Translations under genes and position numbers: made by a program
Shown: positions 5,272 through 6,094 of the stretch, piece after piece
Numbering within the stretch: position 1 is the stretch's first letter
Layout: each line of letters starts with the position of its first letter
Notes under the pieces: generated by a model
The model's database searches: none
Seen by the model: only the letters and a program-made list of their open reading frames with translations
What the model was told of the DNA's origin: nothing
Source of the DNA: Thermodesulfovibrio sp.
GTDB lineage: Bacteria; Nitrospirota; Thermodesulfovibrionia; Thermodesulfovibrionales; Thermodesulfovibrionaceae
Direction of reading: 5' to 3'
Length of the DNA stretch: 6,094 nucleotides
Assembly (NCBI GenBank): GCA_026415995.1
Contig: JAOAGB010000088.1
Location: 1 to 6,094 of the forward strand

Positions 5272-6094
5272 AAATCACCCTTACAGGAATTGCCCATCTC
5301 GGAGAGGCTATTGGCAAATACGAAGGGAAAATTATATTTGTGCCTTATGCCATACCGGGAGAAACTATTAAATGCCGTATATTAAAAGATGAAGGAGATT
5401 ACTACAGAGGTGAAATTATAGACATAATTGAACCTTCCTTTTTCAGAGAAACACCTCCTTGCGAATTATTTGGCAGCTGCGGGGGATGTAGTTTTCAACA
5501 TGTATCATATACCTATCAAACAAAGCTTAAAGAAATTGTAGTAATGGAACAACTTAAAAGAATCGGTGGTTTTGAAAATCCAGAAGATTTCACAAATTTA
5601 ACGATTAAAGCAGAAAACCCCTATAACTATCGTAACAGAGCAGATTTTTCAATAAACAGAGATAAACTTTTAGGGTTTAAAATTAGAGGCACCCATAAAT
5701 TCCTTCACGTTAAATACTGTCATATAATGCATGAAAAAATTAATCAAATACTATCACTTCTTCAAGGAAAAATGCCTAAAAGAAAAACTCATAATATTAC
5801 CATAAGATATGGCGTAAATACTGGAAATTATCTTATTCAGCCAGAAATTGATATAGATGCATTAAAGACCGGACAGATTTCTTATACTGAGAAACTCTTC
5901 AACAAAGAATTTAAAATATCAGCACCTTCCTTTTTTCAGGTGAATAGCTATCAAGCTGAAAACTTAATCAAGACCGTATTAGGTTACATATCAAGTGAAG
6001 ATAAAACTATAATAGATGCCTATGCAGGAGTAGGAACGTTCACAGTTTTTCTTGCTCAAAAGGCAGAGAGAGTCATTGCAATTGAGGAAAGCCG
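5259..6094 (+). CDS. rlmD: TrmA/RumA-family 23S rRNA (uracil-5-)-methyltransferase, 3' end cut by window edge
   Basis: This SAM-dependent enzyme family makes 5-methyluridine in RNA (RlmD at 23S U1939, RlmC or RlmCD, TrmA in tRNA). 278 complete codons are present; full-length members have about 400-460 residues, so the C-terminal third is missing. An N-terminal TRAM RNA-binding domain covers about 1-58. The [4Fe-4S] motif is complete: C68-x5-C74-x2-C77 (GSCGGC) plus C154 (KYCHIM). YNYRNRADF (122-130) and SFFQVN (224-229) are family motifs. The SAM-binding motif DAYAGVGTF is at 253-261. The catalytic cysteine and the general-base glutamate lie beyond the window. ATG 5259 overlaps the upstream stop by 13 bases and is preceded by GAGG with seven bases of spacing, consistent with coupled translation. 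Target specificity cannot be decided here. The Fe-S cysteines and TRAM domain favour RlmD/RlmCD over the E. coli TrmA type, so the symbol is tentative. Confidence 0.87.
   Translation, partial: MQEIEITLTGIAHLGEAIGKYEGKIIFVPYAIPGETIKCRILKDEGDYYRGEIIDIIEPSFFRETPPCELFGSCGGCSFQHVSYTYQTKLKEIVVMEQLKRIGGFENPEDFTNLTIKAENPYNYRNRADFSINRDKLLGFKIRGTHKFLHVKYCHIMHEKINQILSLLQGKMPKRKTHNITIRYGVNTGNYLIQPEIDIDALKTGQISYTEKLFNKEFKISAPSFFQVNSYQAENLIKTVLGYISSEDKTIIDAYAGVGTFTVFLAQKAERVIAIEES

Larger units (their letters stand above)
1215..6094 (+). other. Predicted operon xerC-hslV-hslU-rlpA-fmdE-rlmD
   Basis: Six same-strand genes have no usable intergenic space: a direct stop-start junction (TAAATG at 2118-2123), then overlaps of 1, 29, 11 and 13 bases. 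No terminator-like hairpin followed by a T-run was seen between them. Strong Shine-Dalgarno sequences sit inside the preceding genes for hslV, hslU and the fmdE-like gene. The simplest reading is one transcript from the promoter before xerC, continuing past the right edge. Internal promoters cannot be excluded. Confidence 0.72.

Overview
The window is AT-rich and almost entirely coding. It carries one leftward gene, truncated at the left edge, and a tightly packed rightward run of six genes, the last of which is truncated at the right edge. The only real gap is the 128-base divergent region at 1087-1214. All seven products belong to recognisable families. I see no tRNA, rRNA, CRISPR array, insertion sequence, attachment site or terminator.

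The organism is most likely a Gram-negative (diderm) bacterium with low GC content. It has an RlpA lytic transglycosylase lipoprotein with a SPOR domain, which normally belongs to an outer-membrane cell plan. It also has HslUV, a TrmA-family methyltransferase with an iron-sulfur cluster motif, an FmdE-like protein typical of anaerobes, and an inositol-3-phosphate synthase, which is uncommon in bacteria and recurs in thermophiles. Together these suggest an anaerobic and possibly thermophilic lineage such as Thermodesulfovibrio-like Nitrospirota. This is inference: Desulfobacterota, Aquificota and similar phyla are not excluded.

Left region (1-1086, minus strand): inositol-3-phosphate synthase, lacking only a short C-terminal piece. 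It has a strong ribosome binding site and a good sigma70-type promoter in the divergent region.

Right region (1215-6094, plus strand): xerC - hslV - hslU - rlpA-like - fmdE-like - rlmD-like. Neighbouring genes abut or overlap: 0 bases between xerC and hslV, then overlaps of 1, 29, 11 and 13 bases. This implies one transcript with translational coupling. XerC resolves chromosome dimers, HslVU is an ATP-dependent protease, and the RlpA-like protein trims septal peptidoglycan. The FmdE-like protein is a putative metal-binding protein of unknown role, and the last gene is a 5-methyluridine rRNA/tRNA methyltransferase. They share a theme of cell division and housekeeping rather than a single pathway. 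xerC followed by hslVU is a known linkage (codV-clpQY in Bacillus).

I found no convincing new multi-gene system. The points most worth a second look are the apparently leaderless GTG start of xerC, the ambiguous start of the rlpA-like gene inside hslU, the coupling of the FmdE-like protein to an Fe-S methyltransferase, and the presence of an inositol phosphate synthase.
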